The notes below the pieces were generated by a model. The model saw only the letters and a list, made by a program, of their open reading frames with translations, had not been told where the DNA came from and did not search any database. The position numbers and the translations under genes were made by a program. From a virus, in the IMG/VR virus record IMGVR_UViG_3300009169_000040, positions 1 through 39,306 of that record: DNA of 39,306 nucleotides. One strand, given 5' to 3'. Numbering within the stretch: position 1 is the first letter of the stretch; each line of letters starts with the position of its first letter. This document shows positions 24,020 to 32,752 of the stretch, one piece after another.

Positions 24020-24624
24020 TTATCCCTTGCCAGCAGCTTAAGTGTTACGGCCAATTTCTGTTTGGAGGTCTGTAACTTCTGCCACAGCTTCATGTATTCC
24101 ATAACCTGGGCCTTTACATCAGTTCCGGCTACAGAGTCAACCGAGGATGAATCAGAAAGCCGTAGCCCCTTCTTCAAAAGCTCCTTGATGGTGCTCGACG
24201 GATCCTTGGTTGTTGAGGTAACAGCCCAGAGGAGGTACTTCCACAGTGTAGCCTCGTCTTCCTGACCACCACCAGAAGAGAAATCAGCCTGTTCGCTAAT
24301 ACCTTCGTTTATCGGTTCATTCCGAGCCACCATGCCGAGCCTGAGAAATGGAAAAGCCTCAAGTCCACGCTCAGTGATTTTATATGTCGCATATTCTGTG
24401 CCAGGAACTTGAGCAATGAGGTGCGCCTGCACTGCCCTCTTCAAGGTTGAAGCTCCAGCAATCGTCAATAGATGCGGCGGCAGATCACGAGCCTCAGTTG
24501 GGCCTTTGTCTTTTAGAATTTGCAGAATTCTGAAAATTGAGTTCTTGATATTCCTGGGCACCCTTTGTTCCTTAGCAATTGCCTCTTCGATAAGCTCTTT
24601 AAGGTGTTCTGGCGTTAGTTTCAT
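24016..24624 (-). CDS. Winged-helix-like protein with capsid-targeting-like N-terminus
   Basis: Protein of 202 residues. The ATG at 24624 is chosen because AAGG lies 9 bases before it and because it begins at the motif MKLTPEHLKELIEEAIAKEQ; the frame runs up to 24648. Residues about 22-95 look like a winged helix: FRILQILKDKGPTEA, a helix with LTIAGASTLKRAVQAHLI and a wing ending TYKITERGLEAF. The rest is helical and charged, with a C-terminal coiled-coil-like KLWQKLQTSKQKLAVTLKLL. It could bind DNA and be packaged with it, but that is inference. Starts 11 bases after the methyltransferase-like gene and overlaps the next gene by four bases. Confidence 0.75.
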   Translation of the reverse strand: MKLTPEHLKELIEEAIAKEQRVPRNIKNSIFRILQILKDKGPTEARDLPPHLLTIAGASTLKRAVQAHLIAQVPGTEYATYKITERGLEAFPFLRLGMVARNEPINEGISEQADFSSGGGQEDEATLWKYLLWAVTSTTKDPSSTIKELLKKGLRLSDSSSVDSVAGTDVKAQVMEYMKLWQKLQTSKQKLAVTLKLLARDK

Positions 24625-24634
24625 AGTCTCTGCC

Positions 24635-25225
24635 TTACTGTGACTCATATATCACCTGAGAGTGAATGTCCGTTGTTGTGACTGTGTCGGTGGGTACATG
24701 AGAACGAATCTCGGCTGATGTTGGCCACTGAGATGCGTTGCATTCCGAGCCGAGCGCACCGGCGACGTTAAAGGCCTCCCAGTCATCAATAGCCAAGAAA
24801 ATCTTCCGTCCAGACCACAGCGGGACTATGGCCTTGAGTTCCTCAATTATTGGACATTGGTTGTTTGGGTCTCCGACATTACCACCGGACCAGTGGGCAT
24901 CTAGCCAGATGACAAGTGCTGCCGGGTTGCCATCGACATCAGCCTTTTTGAGTATAATCGGAAGCGTATTTCTTAGGAAGGCATCGGAACTGCCATGATG
25001 AATTGTAATGTTGCGACTGCCTGCAAATCTGTTTGCACAGTACCGATACTGTGGCTCAGTCAGTTCAACTGAGTGGAAATGTGCAACCTTTGTAAGCCTG
25101 TTTGCTGCGGCCATAACGCCGTCACCGACGTGTGTGCCCGTTTCAATGAATAGGATTGGGGTTCCGTCTGGAAGTTTGTTGGTAAAGTCTTCCATGCGCT
25201 GAAGTATAGTGTTCGAGAATGGCAT
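24635..25225 (-). CDS. Class I SAM-dependent methyltransferase-like protein
   Basis: Protein of 196 residues. Seen: a Rossmann-type glycine motif FIETGTHVGDG (26-36), an acidic strand end SVELTE (52-57) expected to bind the SAM ribose, HGSSDAF near residue 78 and ALVIWLDAHWSGG (about 102-114), a motif IV-like site with Asp and His. This resembles small O-methyltransferase-type proteins of phages and of glycan clusters, but no substrate domain is recognisable. It has an AAGGAG ribosome site and sits between the first sheath gene and the motif-bearing small genes. It is not a known tail part and looks like an inserted accessory gene. The substrate could be DNA, protein, glycan or a small molecule. 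Confidence 0.65.
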   Translation of the reverse strand: MPFSNTILQRMEDFTNKLPDGTPILFIETGTHVGDGVMAAANRLTKVAHFHSVELTEPQYRYCANRFAGSRNITIHHGSSDAFLRNTLPIILKKADVDGNPAALVIWLDAHWSGGNVGDPNNQCPIIEELKAIVPLWSGRKIFLAIDDWEAFNVAGALGSECNASQWPTSAEIRSHVPTDTVTTTDIHSQVIYESQ

Positions 25226-25290
25226 AATAGGCTCCTTTGGTGTAGCTGGTTACCTAGTTTGTAAGTCTTCAAACATATTGTTCTAGGAAA

Positions 25291-28275
25291 TCAGCCCTGC
25301 CCAAAGTTGTTGGAGTTGTTGATTACGAAGTCTACACCTAGGAATTCAAGGGTCTTTGTTGGTACCACGAAAATCTTGCCACGGATTGTCTTGTTTTCAA
25401 AATCTGCCTGCGTAGTTGTAGAGGTATCAATCTGTACCAGGAAGCGATCAACGCCCTTCTGGTCCTGGATTCTCTTGAGAATAGGGTTGACCAACTGAGA
25501 GAATCTTGCCAGGGTCTCAGGAAGCCCCTGCTCGAAGATAATGCGGTTGGCGATGTGTCTTACCTGTCTCCTGATAGCTAGAAGAAGTCTTCGCACGTTC
25601 ACACGGTCAAGAGCCGACTGTGTCGTGTAAAGGGTCTTCTGACCCCAGATAACTGGACCAGAGGAACCAGCGAAGGAGACGATTGGGTTGATGTTGACCT
25701 CGTAGAGATCGTCCATGTTGCCTCTGGATAGTTCAAGTGCAGTCTGCTCCGTGGTATCTAGAGCGCCTCTTGCGAAGCCTGCTGGAGCCATCCAGGGGTA
25801 TGCAACACGGTCGTTGTGGGAGAATGCTCCGAGAGCAACGACGCTTGGAGGAACAAATCGGGTTGTGCCATTGACTGTGTCTCTAACCACCACGTCTGGG
25901 AAGTAGGTGGCTCCGAAGGAGGTGTTTAGTCCACGATCTCTGAAGTTTGTGGTCGTGTACTGAACAGAGACGGTCTGGCTGGAACCAGTAACTAGCTGGT
26001 TGGTAGTATCGTAGTTTTCTAGGTCCATTAGGTACAGAGCATCGAATCTGTTCTCTGCGACCAGAAGGGCTCGGTCTGTAAGAACGCTGGATCTGATGCC
26101 TGGCAGAGCCATCATTTGAATGTCTACTTCGGTTGCATCCGAAATAAGGTCAAGAGCCGTGTTGTAGGAGATGACGGTTGGTCCTAGTGAGCCGCCACGA
26201 GCGATGTTGTCTATTTCTTCAACAACAGCTTCATTGGTGAGGGCCGCTTCGTTTCTGTTGAAGGTTCTCACACCGTCGAATCCACCCTGAAGGAAGAAAG
26301 AGAACTTGGCGAGCCTTCTGGTGGAAGGATCTTCAAGGTCAGATACCTGGAGGGCTCTGGTAAGGTTAACAACGTCGGTCGAGATTCCACCGGCACGCTG
26401 ATAGGACCAACTTGTTGCAAGAACAGTGTTTGGAAGTAGCGTCGATGAGTTATAGACAACCCTAACATTTTCAAGGCTAAATGCGTTGTTGTTAAATCTG
26501 TCGGCGTCGATGATGCCATTCTCGGTTGTATCTAACGTTCCTTCGTTATCGCTAACTACAACGTTCTGCCAATCCGTATGGAAGTCAGGGAAGTAAGAGG
26601 CAAAGGATGCAATGGTGGACTCTGGAATGGTGCTCTTGTTTGGCTCAGACACAGAGATCTTGCGCTCAAACTGAACGCCCCAGTATAGCCCCTTGTCTAC
26701 AGTCTTGTTTGGGCTGGTTCCACGAACAAGTGTCTGCCTTAGAGGCAGTGGCATTTGAACAGTCTTATTGAATGGGTTTGCTGCAAGAAAACCTGCGTCA
26801 TCTGTGAAGGCAGCAAACGGTGCGGAGCCTGATGTCATCAGGTGAGGTGTGCCTCTGAAGCCAAAAGGAAGAGCTGAAGTATCAGCTTCCTTGTTGGTAA
26901 CCTGGGAACTCATCTCTACTCGAATATACTTTGAGTTGTTCGGGTAGTCGCCTTCGGTTACAAGCTTTGCGCCGCCCTGAGAGGTGTCCAGGTTATAGAA
27001 GGTGTGGTAGTCGCCGATCACCCTTGCAATATAGTTCTGGTTCTCTGGGTCGATGGAAAGGCCTCTGTAAGACTCAAGAACAACTCTTGCCTTGTCGTTG
27101 TCATTGAAATCTCTTACGAGGAGGTCAAAGGTTCCGTAGGGGCTAGCGTCGCTAAGACTTGGAGAGATGTTTTCGATCGAAATCTTTACGTTCGAGTTTG
27201 CCCATGCGCCATCATCAAGGGCATGGATGCGGAACAGGTTCTGTGGCTTGCCGCCAAACTTCTGCGTGGTCACCCATGGAGATTTTGCGGTACGGAATCT
27301 GTCCTCGAAGTTATCAAAGTTTGGAGCAATGGTTGAACCAGAGTTTCTGGTTGCGGACCCGGTCAACAGGAATGCAGCCTTTTCGTAGCCTGCTGGCGTT
27401 GCAACCGTAACGGTGACACCGGCTCCCGTAACAACTGCCACGGAGGGATGAATAACCCAGTCGTTGTACAGGTAGTATCCAGCCTCTTCGAGCTTGAATG
27501 GATCTCTGTTTAGGAGAGAGCCGAAATAGTTTGGAGCATCGACATCGAAGGAGGCCGTGATAACGTTTGGATATACGGTTGGCGTGCTGTTCTTAAGACC
27601 GTTTACAAGGAGCACGAACTCCTGGCGTCCACCGTTAAGATTTACAGAACCAGTTACTGCACCAGCCGCTGTTCCCCAGCTTGCAGCCGCTGCCGAGTTA
27701 GGATCAGAAGCAACGTTAGAGGCAGAAAGAGTTAGGAGAACGCCGGAGGCTGCAAAGATCACGCCTCTCACTATTGGAACGCCTACACCCGGCAGTGACG
27801 CTTCGGTGAAAACGGTTGAGTCACTGCTTTGGCTCATGAAGGAGCCAAGGAAGAAGGTACGGCCAAGAACACCATGGCTCATCGCATAAGTGTTACCGCC
27901 GAGGTTTCCACCAAGAGACTCTTGTGGAAGTTCGCTACCAACGACAAAGCCAGCTCCGGCTACTCGCCCTCTGCTGTTTCCGTCTTGCTCTCGACGTTTG
28001 CCCTGGCCCACACCAAGTACACGAATAAAGGTTGCAGCCTGGGCATTTCTAAGCCATTCCGCAACGGCAATAGGCCCGTTGGTGGCTTCGTTTGTAGGAG
28101 GACCAAACTTCACCACGAAATCCTGCGTGGTTGCAACTGTAGTTGGAACGAAGGCAGGACCCTTTTGCGAAGTACCAATAACGCCCGCCGGAATGCCCGT
28201 TGGGACAATTCCCGTAGGCCTGGAAAGATTTATGGTTCTGGCAGAAACGCCAGCCGATTTGAAATTAGTTGTCAT
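25291..28275 (-). CDS. gp18: Tail sheath protein 1 (T4 gp18-like)
   Basis: Contractile sheath subunit of 994 residues (T4 gp18 is 659). N-terminal domain: NLSRPTGIVPTGIPAGVIGT followed by KGPAFVPTTVATTQDFVVKF and a strand with TFIRVLGVG. C-terminal domain, the most conserved: YPWMAPAGFARGAL, INPIVSFAGSSGPVIWGQKT, then RRLLLAIRRQVRHIANRIIF and LEFLGVDFVI at the end, which in sheaths form the inner wall and linkers. The long middle is extra outer domain. It is the second of two tandem sheath genes; the other lies upstream at 28324-31386. The ribosome site is GGAG. Which of the two makes the main sheath cannot be told. Confidence 0.9.
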   Translation of the reverse strand: MTTNFKSAGVSARTINLSRPTGIVPTGIPAGVIGTSQKGPAFVPTTVATTQDFVVKFGPPTNEATNGPIAVAEWLRNAQAATFIRVLGVGQGKRREQDGNSRGRVAGAGFVVGSELPQESLGGNLGGNTYAMSHGVLGRTFFLGSFMSQSSDSTVFTEASLPGVGVPIVRGVIFAASGVLLTLSASNVASDPNSAAAASWGTAAGAVTGSVNLNGGRQEFVLLVNGLKNSTPTVYPNVITASFDVDAPNYFGSLLNRDPFKLEEAGYYLYNDWVIHPSVAVVTGAGVTVTVATPAGYEKAAFLLTGSATRNSGSTIAPNFDNFEDRFRTAKSPWVTTQKFGGKPQNLFRIHALDDGAWANSNVKISIENISPSLSDASPYGTFDLLVRDFNDNDKARVVLESYRGLSIDPENQNYIARVIGDYHTFYNLDTSQGGAKLVTEGDYPNNSKYIRVEMSSQVTNKEADTSALPFGFRGTPHLMTSGSAPFAAFTDDAGFLAANPFNKTVQMPLPLRQTLVRGTSPNKTVDKGLYWGVQFERKISVSEPNKSTIPESTIASFASYFPDFHTDWQNVVVSDNEGTLDTTENGIIDADRFNNNAFSLENVRVVYNSSTLLPNTVLATSWSYQRAGGISTDVVNLTRALQVSDLEDPSTRRLAKFSFFLQGGFDGVRTFNRNEAALTNEAVVEEIDNIARGGSLGPTVISYNTALDLISDATEVDIQMMALPGIRSSVLTDRALLVAENRFDALYLMDLENYDTTNQLVTGSSQTVSVQYTTTNFRDRGLNTSFGATYFPDVVVRDTVNGTTRFVPPSVVALGAFSHNDRVAYPWMAPAGFARGALDTTEQTALELSRGNMDDLYEVNINPIVSFAGSSGPVIWGQKTLYTTQSALDRVNVRRLLLAIRRQVRHIANRIIFEQGLPETLARFSQLVNPILKRIQDQKGVDRFLVQIDTSTTTQADFENKTIRGKIFVVPTKTLEFLGVDFVINNSNNFGQG

Positions 28276-28323
28276 TCAACACTCCACTTATTTGTCTTCC
28301 TTAACTATCTTGTTGCCCAAACA

Positions 28324-31300
28324 TTACGAGGTTGCGAAAGCAACTCCATTCCTGGTGATGATGAAATCAAGCTGAATAAACTCGATTGCCTTCACTGGGA
28401 GAAGGAAGATTTTCGCATTCATTCTGTTGTTTTCTCTATCAAGCTCTGTGTTGTTTGTCTTGTCACAGACAACCTTAAACTGCTTTAGACCCTGTCTGTT
28501 CTGTACGTTTGCGAGGATTGGAGAAACCTTAGAGACGAACTCACCATAGAGCTCGGGGGTAAGGTTCTCGAAGATTAGTCGGTTGCCGACTTCTACCACC
28601 TGACGCTTAACCTCAAGAACCATTCTCTGAACGTTGATGCTGTCCAGAGCCGTTCCTTCGGCATCGAGCGTCTTCTGGGAGAAAATCACAAAGCCCTCGT
28701 TGGGGAACTTCACGATTGGGTTGATTCTGGCCGCAAACATGCGATCTCTCTCAGACTGCTTTAGGCGAGTTCTGGTAAGAGATACGAAGTTCAGAGCGCC
28801 TCTGTTGAATCCAACTGGTGCCCACCAGGGGTACGCAACCTTGTCGTTGTAGCCAATGGCTGCCAAGGCTCCAACGCTGGCTGGAACAGTTACTTTCTTA
28901 CCGGTTTTGCTATCGTCGATAACAATATCTGGGAAGAAGCTGGAGACGATCGTCTTGTCCAGTGCTCGTTGCTCGAAGAAGTCGGCGGTGTTCTCACAGT
29001 CAATGTAGGTGGAGCTGTTTGCGGTCTCTCCATCGAATATTCTGTCACCGTCGCTGTTGTAGTTTGGTACGTCCATCAGGGACATAGCCATTCCGTAGTT
29101 CTCAACAGCATCTGTCACATAGTCAGTAACCAGTGGATCACGCTGTCCAGGAACAGTTAGAACGTTGATGTTGGACGCTATTGGATTGGTGATGATGTCT
29201 GTTGCAACTCTGTAGGAGTTGATCTGGTTGTTATTGATGCCAACACCATTCTGGTTATGTGCAAAGCCAGGAGAGGTGAAGTTGGCATTCGAGTTGCCGT
29301 AGGTAGCGCCACGGGACTCTGTCGAGGTTGAGCGGTCATCGAAGGCCGCCGCATGGCTGTCTAGGATATTCACGCCGTCAAAGCCGCCGTTCATAAACAC
29401 GGTGAACTTTGCATAGTCAGAGAACTTGTTGAAAAGCGTTGCCTGTGTGCCGCTGTGGACAAGACTTGCAAAAGTAAGTCTTCCAGTTGACCCATCCGTA
29501 ATCTTGTATTCCGTTGCGTCAGGAGAACCGTTTCGGATGTAGCACGCTTCACGCATGTGAATGTTCGCAGAGGAGGTAATGTCGGTAAAGGAACCGTTAC
29601 CAAGAGCCACTCTCGCAAGAGTAAACTTGTTGTTGTTGAAGGTGTCCGTGAACGACCCTGTAACGACAGCATCAAGCTTATCTATGCCAGCAAGCTTGGT
29701 GAAGGTTGTTACGATCCTATTAAGCTCTCCGTTTACGTTGGTGTTTAGAACATCTCCGTCGTTTCGTTCAAACTTAACACCCCAGTAAAATCTGCTATCC
29801 GTGATCTCTGAAGAACCAGGAGCACCAGTAAGACCAGAAGTTGCTACCTGACCTCTTGTAACCTTGAATCTAAATGGGATAGGAGGTACGATAGCGCCAA
29901 GGAGACGAGGGTCTGGCAGGGAGGCGGTCACAGCCGATAGACGGGTCTTTGCTAGGAATCCACCAGAACCGGTGATGTCCCCAAGCAGGGAGTTCGTGTT
30001 AAGAACCTGTGGGCCACGGAAGCCGAATGGAAGGCAAGAGTCTGGGAGGTATCCTCTCTCCAGGGGCTCGCTCATGATTACACGAATGTACTTGGAGCGA
30101 TTTGGGTATTTGCCAGAGCGGATTAGGCGGCGATCCTCTGGGTTTTCTACATCGAAGTTGTAGACCACCCTGGAGTCACCAATCACCTTACCGATGTAGT
30201 TGTCAGCAGCAGGATCAAGTGTCACGTTGGTGAACTGTTCGATTACGGCCGGATTAAGATCCGTGTCGGTAAACTTACGGACAATCACACTGAACGTACC
30301 AAAGGCATATCGTGGGTTTGTCGATGCAATGATGTTGACGATAGAAATCTTCACTTGACTGTTGGAGTATTCTCCGTCATCAATTGCCTCTATCTGGAAA
30401 AGGTCGTGCTCGGTTCCGCCATATGGCTGCGAGATAAACCAAGGAGTCTTGGGTGTCTTGTATCTCGTGTCAAAGCGACCGAACATTTCTCTCATTATCA
30501 GAGAGGTGTCGCCCGAGGTTGCTGAGGTGTTTGTACTACCCGACGCCAGAAGAACCGTGTCGGTTCCCGTGGAGACGTGTGCAACCTCATTGTCAACGGC
30601 ATAATCTGCATAGAGATAGTGTCTCTCCTGCTCGAACCTGGAGGGGTCGGTGTTTAGAAGCTTTGCGAAGTAGTAGTTTGAGCTTGGGTCAAAGGATGCA
30701 CTGTAGATTCTGACGCCTGCGAAGCCGTCATCACAGCCAAATGCTGAACCCTGAGAGGTCGATACTACAAGCTTGAAGAGGGATGTGGTGCTATTGACTG
30801 TTGCCACGTCATCTGCTCCAACCGTCCAGGAAGCGTTATGGTCGAGGATCATGATACGAGCATCGTGTGCCGTAAACACTTCACCACGAACGATGTGCAC
30901 TTCATCCGAAGAACCCGTTGTTAGGAACGAGTTGTTATCGGTGAACATCGGAAATCCACGAGCTTCTGATGCGGTGAGCTGATGTTTGGCAATCAGAAAC
31001 TGTACCGCTCCATTGGTTTTCCCAGAACCAGCATCGAAGGTGCCGCTTATCTTGAAGCCTGCATTTGTTACAATGCCCTTGGTTCTGGTTGCCTCTATGT
31101 CAGCAGCAGTTGAGTTTACACCGGCTCCAAGTACACGTACGAAAGTTAGAGCAGACCTATTCTCTAGAAATTTCTCTACTGCATATGGAGCTGCCAGCTT
31201 TGGGCTTACGTCACCAAACTTGGTTATGAAATCGTTAAATGAGCCGATTGTGCTAGGCACAAAGGCCGGACCCTTGAGAGAGGCACCAACAACACCACCA

Positions 31301-31386
31301 GGAACGCCAACGGGTGATGCCGTGCGAGCGGTGAGGTCGATTTCTCTATCATAGAATCCTGGAAAATTGAAAACTGTATCTGCCAT
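28324..31386 (-). CDS. gp18: Tail sheath protein 2 (T4 gp18-like)
   Basis: Second sheath paralogue, 1020 residues, divergent from the downstream copy but with the same landmarks in the same order: GVPGGVVGASLKGPAFVPST near the N-terminus, TFVRVLGAG, YPWWAPVGFNRGAL, INPIVKFPNEGFVIFSQKTL, VKRQVVEVGNRLIFENLTPE and EFIQLDFII. The shared C-terminal core and the differing outer middle suggest duplication followed by divergence of the exposed part. The ribosome site is AGAGGAA. It follows the gp15-like gene by 83 bases and precedes sheath 1 by 48 bases. Heteromeric sheath or separate use along the tail are both possible. Confidence 0.9.
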   Translation of the reverse strand: MADTVFNFPGFYDREIDLTARTASPVGVPGGVVGASLKGPAFVPSTIGSFNDFITKFGDVSPKLAAPYAVEKFLENRSALTFVRVLGAGVNSTAADIEATRTKGIVTNAGFKISGTFDAGSGKTNGAVQFLIAKHQLTASEARGFPMFTDNNSFLTTGSSDEVHIVRGEVFTAHDARIMILDHNASWTVGADDVATVNSTTSLFKLVVSTSQGSAFGCDDGFAGVRIYSASFDPSSNYYFAKLLNTDPSRFEQERHYLYADYAVDNEVAHVSTGTDTVLLASGSTNTSATSGDTSLIMREMFGRFDTRYKTPKTPWFISQPYGGTEHDLFQIEAIDDGEYSNSQVKISIVNIIASTNPRYAFGTFSVIVRKFTDTDLNPAVIEQFTNVTLDPAADNYIGKVIGDSRVVYNFDVENPEDRRLIRSGKYPNRSKYIRVIMSEPLERGYLPDSCLPFGFRGPQVLNTNSLLGDITGSGGFLAKTRLSAVTASLPDPRLLGAIVPPIPFRFKVTRGQVATSGLTGAPGSSEITDSRFYWGVKFERNDGDVLNTNVNGELNRIVTTFTKLAGIDKLDAVVTGSFTDTFNNNKFTLARVALGNGSFTDITSSANIHMREACYIRNGSPDATEYKITDGSTGRLTFASLVHSGTQATLFNKFSDYAKFTVFMNGGFDGVNILDSHAAAFDDRSTSTESRGATYGNSNANFTSPGFAHNQNGVGINNNQINSYRVATDIITNPIASNINVLTVPGQRDPLVTDYVTDAVENYGMAMSLMDVPNYNSDGDRIFDGETANSSTYIDCENTADFFEQRALDKTIVSSFFPDIVIDDSKTGKKVTVPASVGALAAIGYNDKVAYPWWAPVGFNRGALNFVSLTRTRLKQSERDRMFAARINPIVKFPNEGFVIFSQKTLDAEGTALDSINVQRMVLEVKRQVVEVGNRLIFENLTPELYGEFVSKVSPILANVQNRQGLKQFKVVCDKTNNTELDRENNRMNAKIFLLPVKAIEFIQLDFIITRNGVAFATS

Positions 31387-31469
31387 TTTGGTTCCTCTTA
31401 TTGCAGAATTGGCAACGCCCTTCTTTTCATATTCTAATTAGGTCCGGGTAAGTCGTAACTCCACCAGGC

Positions 31470-32711
31470 CTACCGTTTATTTAGAGACAAAATGTACTGC
31501 TCTGCTGTCTCTATGTCCGATGCCGCAAATACCGTTTCTCCTTTTGCCTGATTTGTGTCTAAGATAGATACATACTTCGTACGCCTCTTTCCTGTTCTGG
31601 CGTCAATCAATGTCTTCTTAACTACGTATCTCTGCATTGTTGTCTTGGTCTGTGCTTGTTCGGGGGCCACTTCAATGTCGCTCAAGGTAAACGCATCGCT
31701 GGCATCTGTTTTAATTGGTGGTCTCTCAAGGACGCTCTTTGGCTGAATTTCTCCTGGGACTAGGGTCATATCAAAAACCACGTTGGGGCAGGAGATCCAC
31801 CGGCGAACAGGTACAGCATTTGTTGGATGCTGCGGAGCAAATAGGTAGCCCTTTACACGAATATTGAACGTGTAGCGAACAAGGCGCTCGTCCCCGCCGA
31901 ACTCATCAAAGTTCTCGCCATTCTGAAAGGTGTCCTCGGTGGTTGCTAGAAACCAATATCCCTTGTCGGTTTCCAGTTTGTGACCTCTCATCTGCGGCAG
32001 AAAGGACGACATGTAGGTTTCTATCATGTAGTTCATGTGCTGAGTGTAGGATGTCCAAAACACAACCTCATAGGTTGCGGTAAAAAACTGTGGCTGGGGT
32101 ACTGTTATGATTTCGTAGATATTGCCACCTGGAGACGTAGTAGAGCCTAGGAGGCCACCCTGGACGATCTCAATTTCATCCTTGTTGGCATCCCTCTCCT
32201 CTCGTGTAGTTTCGGGCATTCCGCTCAGGACATTTTGAACGTTCTGCAAACCCTGCTTGTTGAGCAGGTTTTGGTAGTCTCTATCCGATGAGTCGAGCCT
32301 TCTCTTGATGGTGATGTTTCCAGTGAACTGATTCATGCCTCTGCCAGAAACATCCTCTGACGTTTGCTCAATGGTCATTCTTCTGATGGATATCGCAGGC
32401 AGGATTAGAACCTTTTCCCTGTCTCTTGGTGGATTAAGTCGCTTAACCAAAGCAAAACGTTCACCAGTTGCCAAAATAACAAACGGCTTAGAAATGTCCT
32501 TGGGGCCGAGCTGTGTTTTGACAGACTGAACTCGGAAACCAATGGTCTTGTCAAACAGCCTGTGAAGGGCTGTATCTACATCGGCAATGCCACAAGGTGG
32601 TATTGTGAAAGTTGTAGACGGCGAATTTTCGTAGCCAGAGTCTAAGTGGGCAACAGGATTTCTTGGATCCTGAGGAATGTTCTGCCTTGTCTTATTGTCT
32701 TTAGAATCCAT
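31470..32711 (-). CDS. gp15: Tail terminator / sheath stabilising protein, T4 gp15-like
   Basis: Protein of 413 residues. The ATG at 32711 has GAGG upstream; the frame can be extended to a TTG at 32735. The core has ITIKRRLDSSDRDYQNLL, then TYEVVFWTSYTQHMNYMIET, SSFLPQMRGHK and RLVRYTFNIRVKGYLFAP. This order, with a strand, a long helix on a Y..FW.....M..I..... pattern, FxP and a closing strand ending in GYLFAP, follows T4 gp15 (IYELSIFTRYEDDMFQIVEQ ... GWMYPP), but the protein is longer at both ends. Gene order neck - gp15-like - sheath also agrees with T4. A C-terminal ~75-residue tail is extra. A moderate call by motif and order. Confidence 0.65.
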   Translation of the reverse strand: MDSKDNKTRQNIPQDPRNPVAHLDSGYENSPSTTFTIPPCGIADVDTALHRLFDKTIGFRVQSVKTQLGPKDISKPFVILATGERFALVKRLNPPRDREKVLILPAISIRRMTIEQTSEDVSGRGMNQFTGNITIKRRLDSSDRDYQNLLNKQGLQNVQNVLSGMPETTREERDANKDEIEIVQGGLLGSTTSPGGNIYEIITVPQPQFFTATYEVVFWTSYTQHMNYMIETYMSSFLPQMRGHKLETDKGYWFLATTEDTFQNGENFDEFGGDERLVRYTFNIRVKGYLFAPQHPTNAVPVRRWISCPNVVFDMTLVPGEIQPKSVLERPPIKTDASDAFTLSDIEVAPEQAQTKTTMQRYVVKKTLIDARTGKRRTKYVSILDTNQAKGETVFAASDIETAEQYILSLNKR

Positions 32712-32752
32712 TGTTTCTGGTGCCTCTTCAAGCAATAAGTATGGCTTTCACT

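Noticed and set aside
27829-28488. Plus-strand open frame of 219 codons opposite the junction of the two sheath genes
   Set aside because: It overlaps both sheath genes in antisense and has no ribosome site or motif.
25291-31386. Two sheath genes as one gene split by a frameshift
   Set aside because: Each has complete N- and C-terminal landmarks, so they are paralogues and not two halves.
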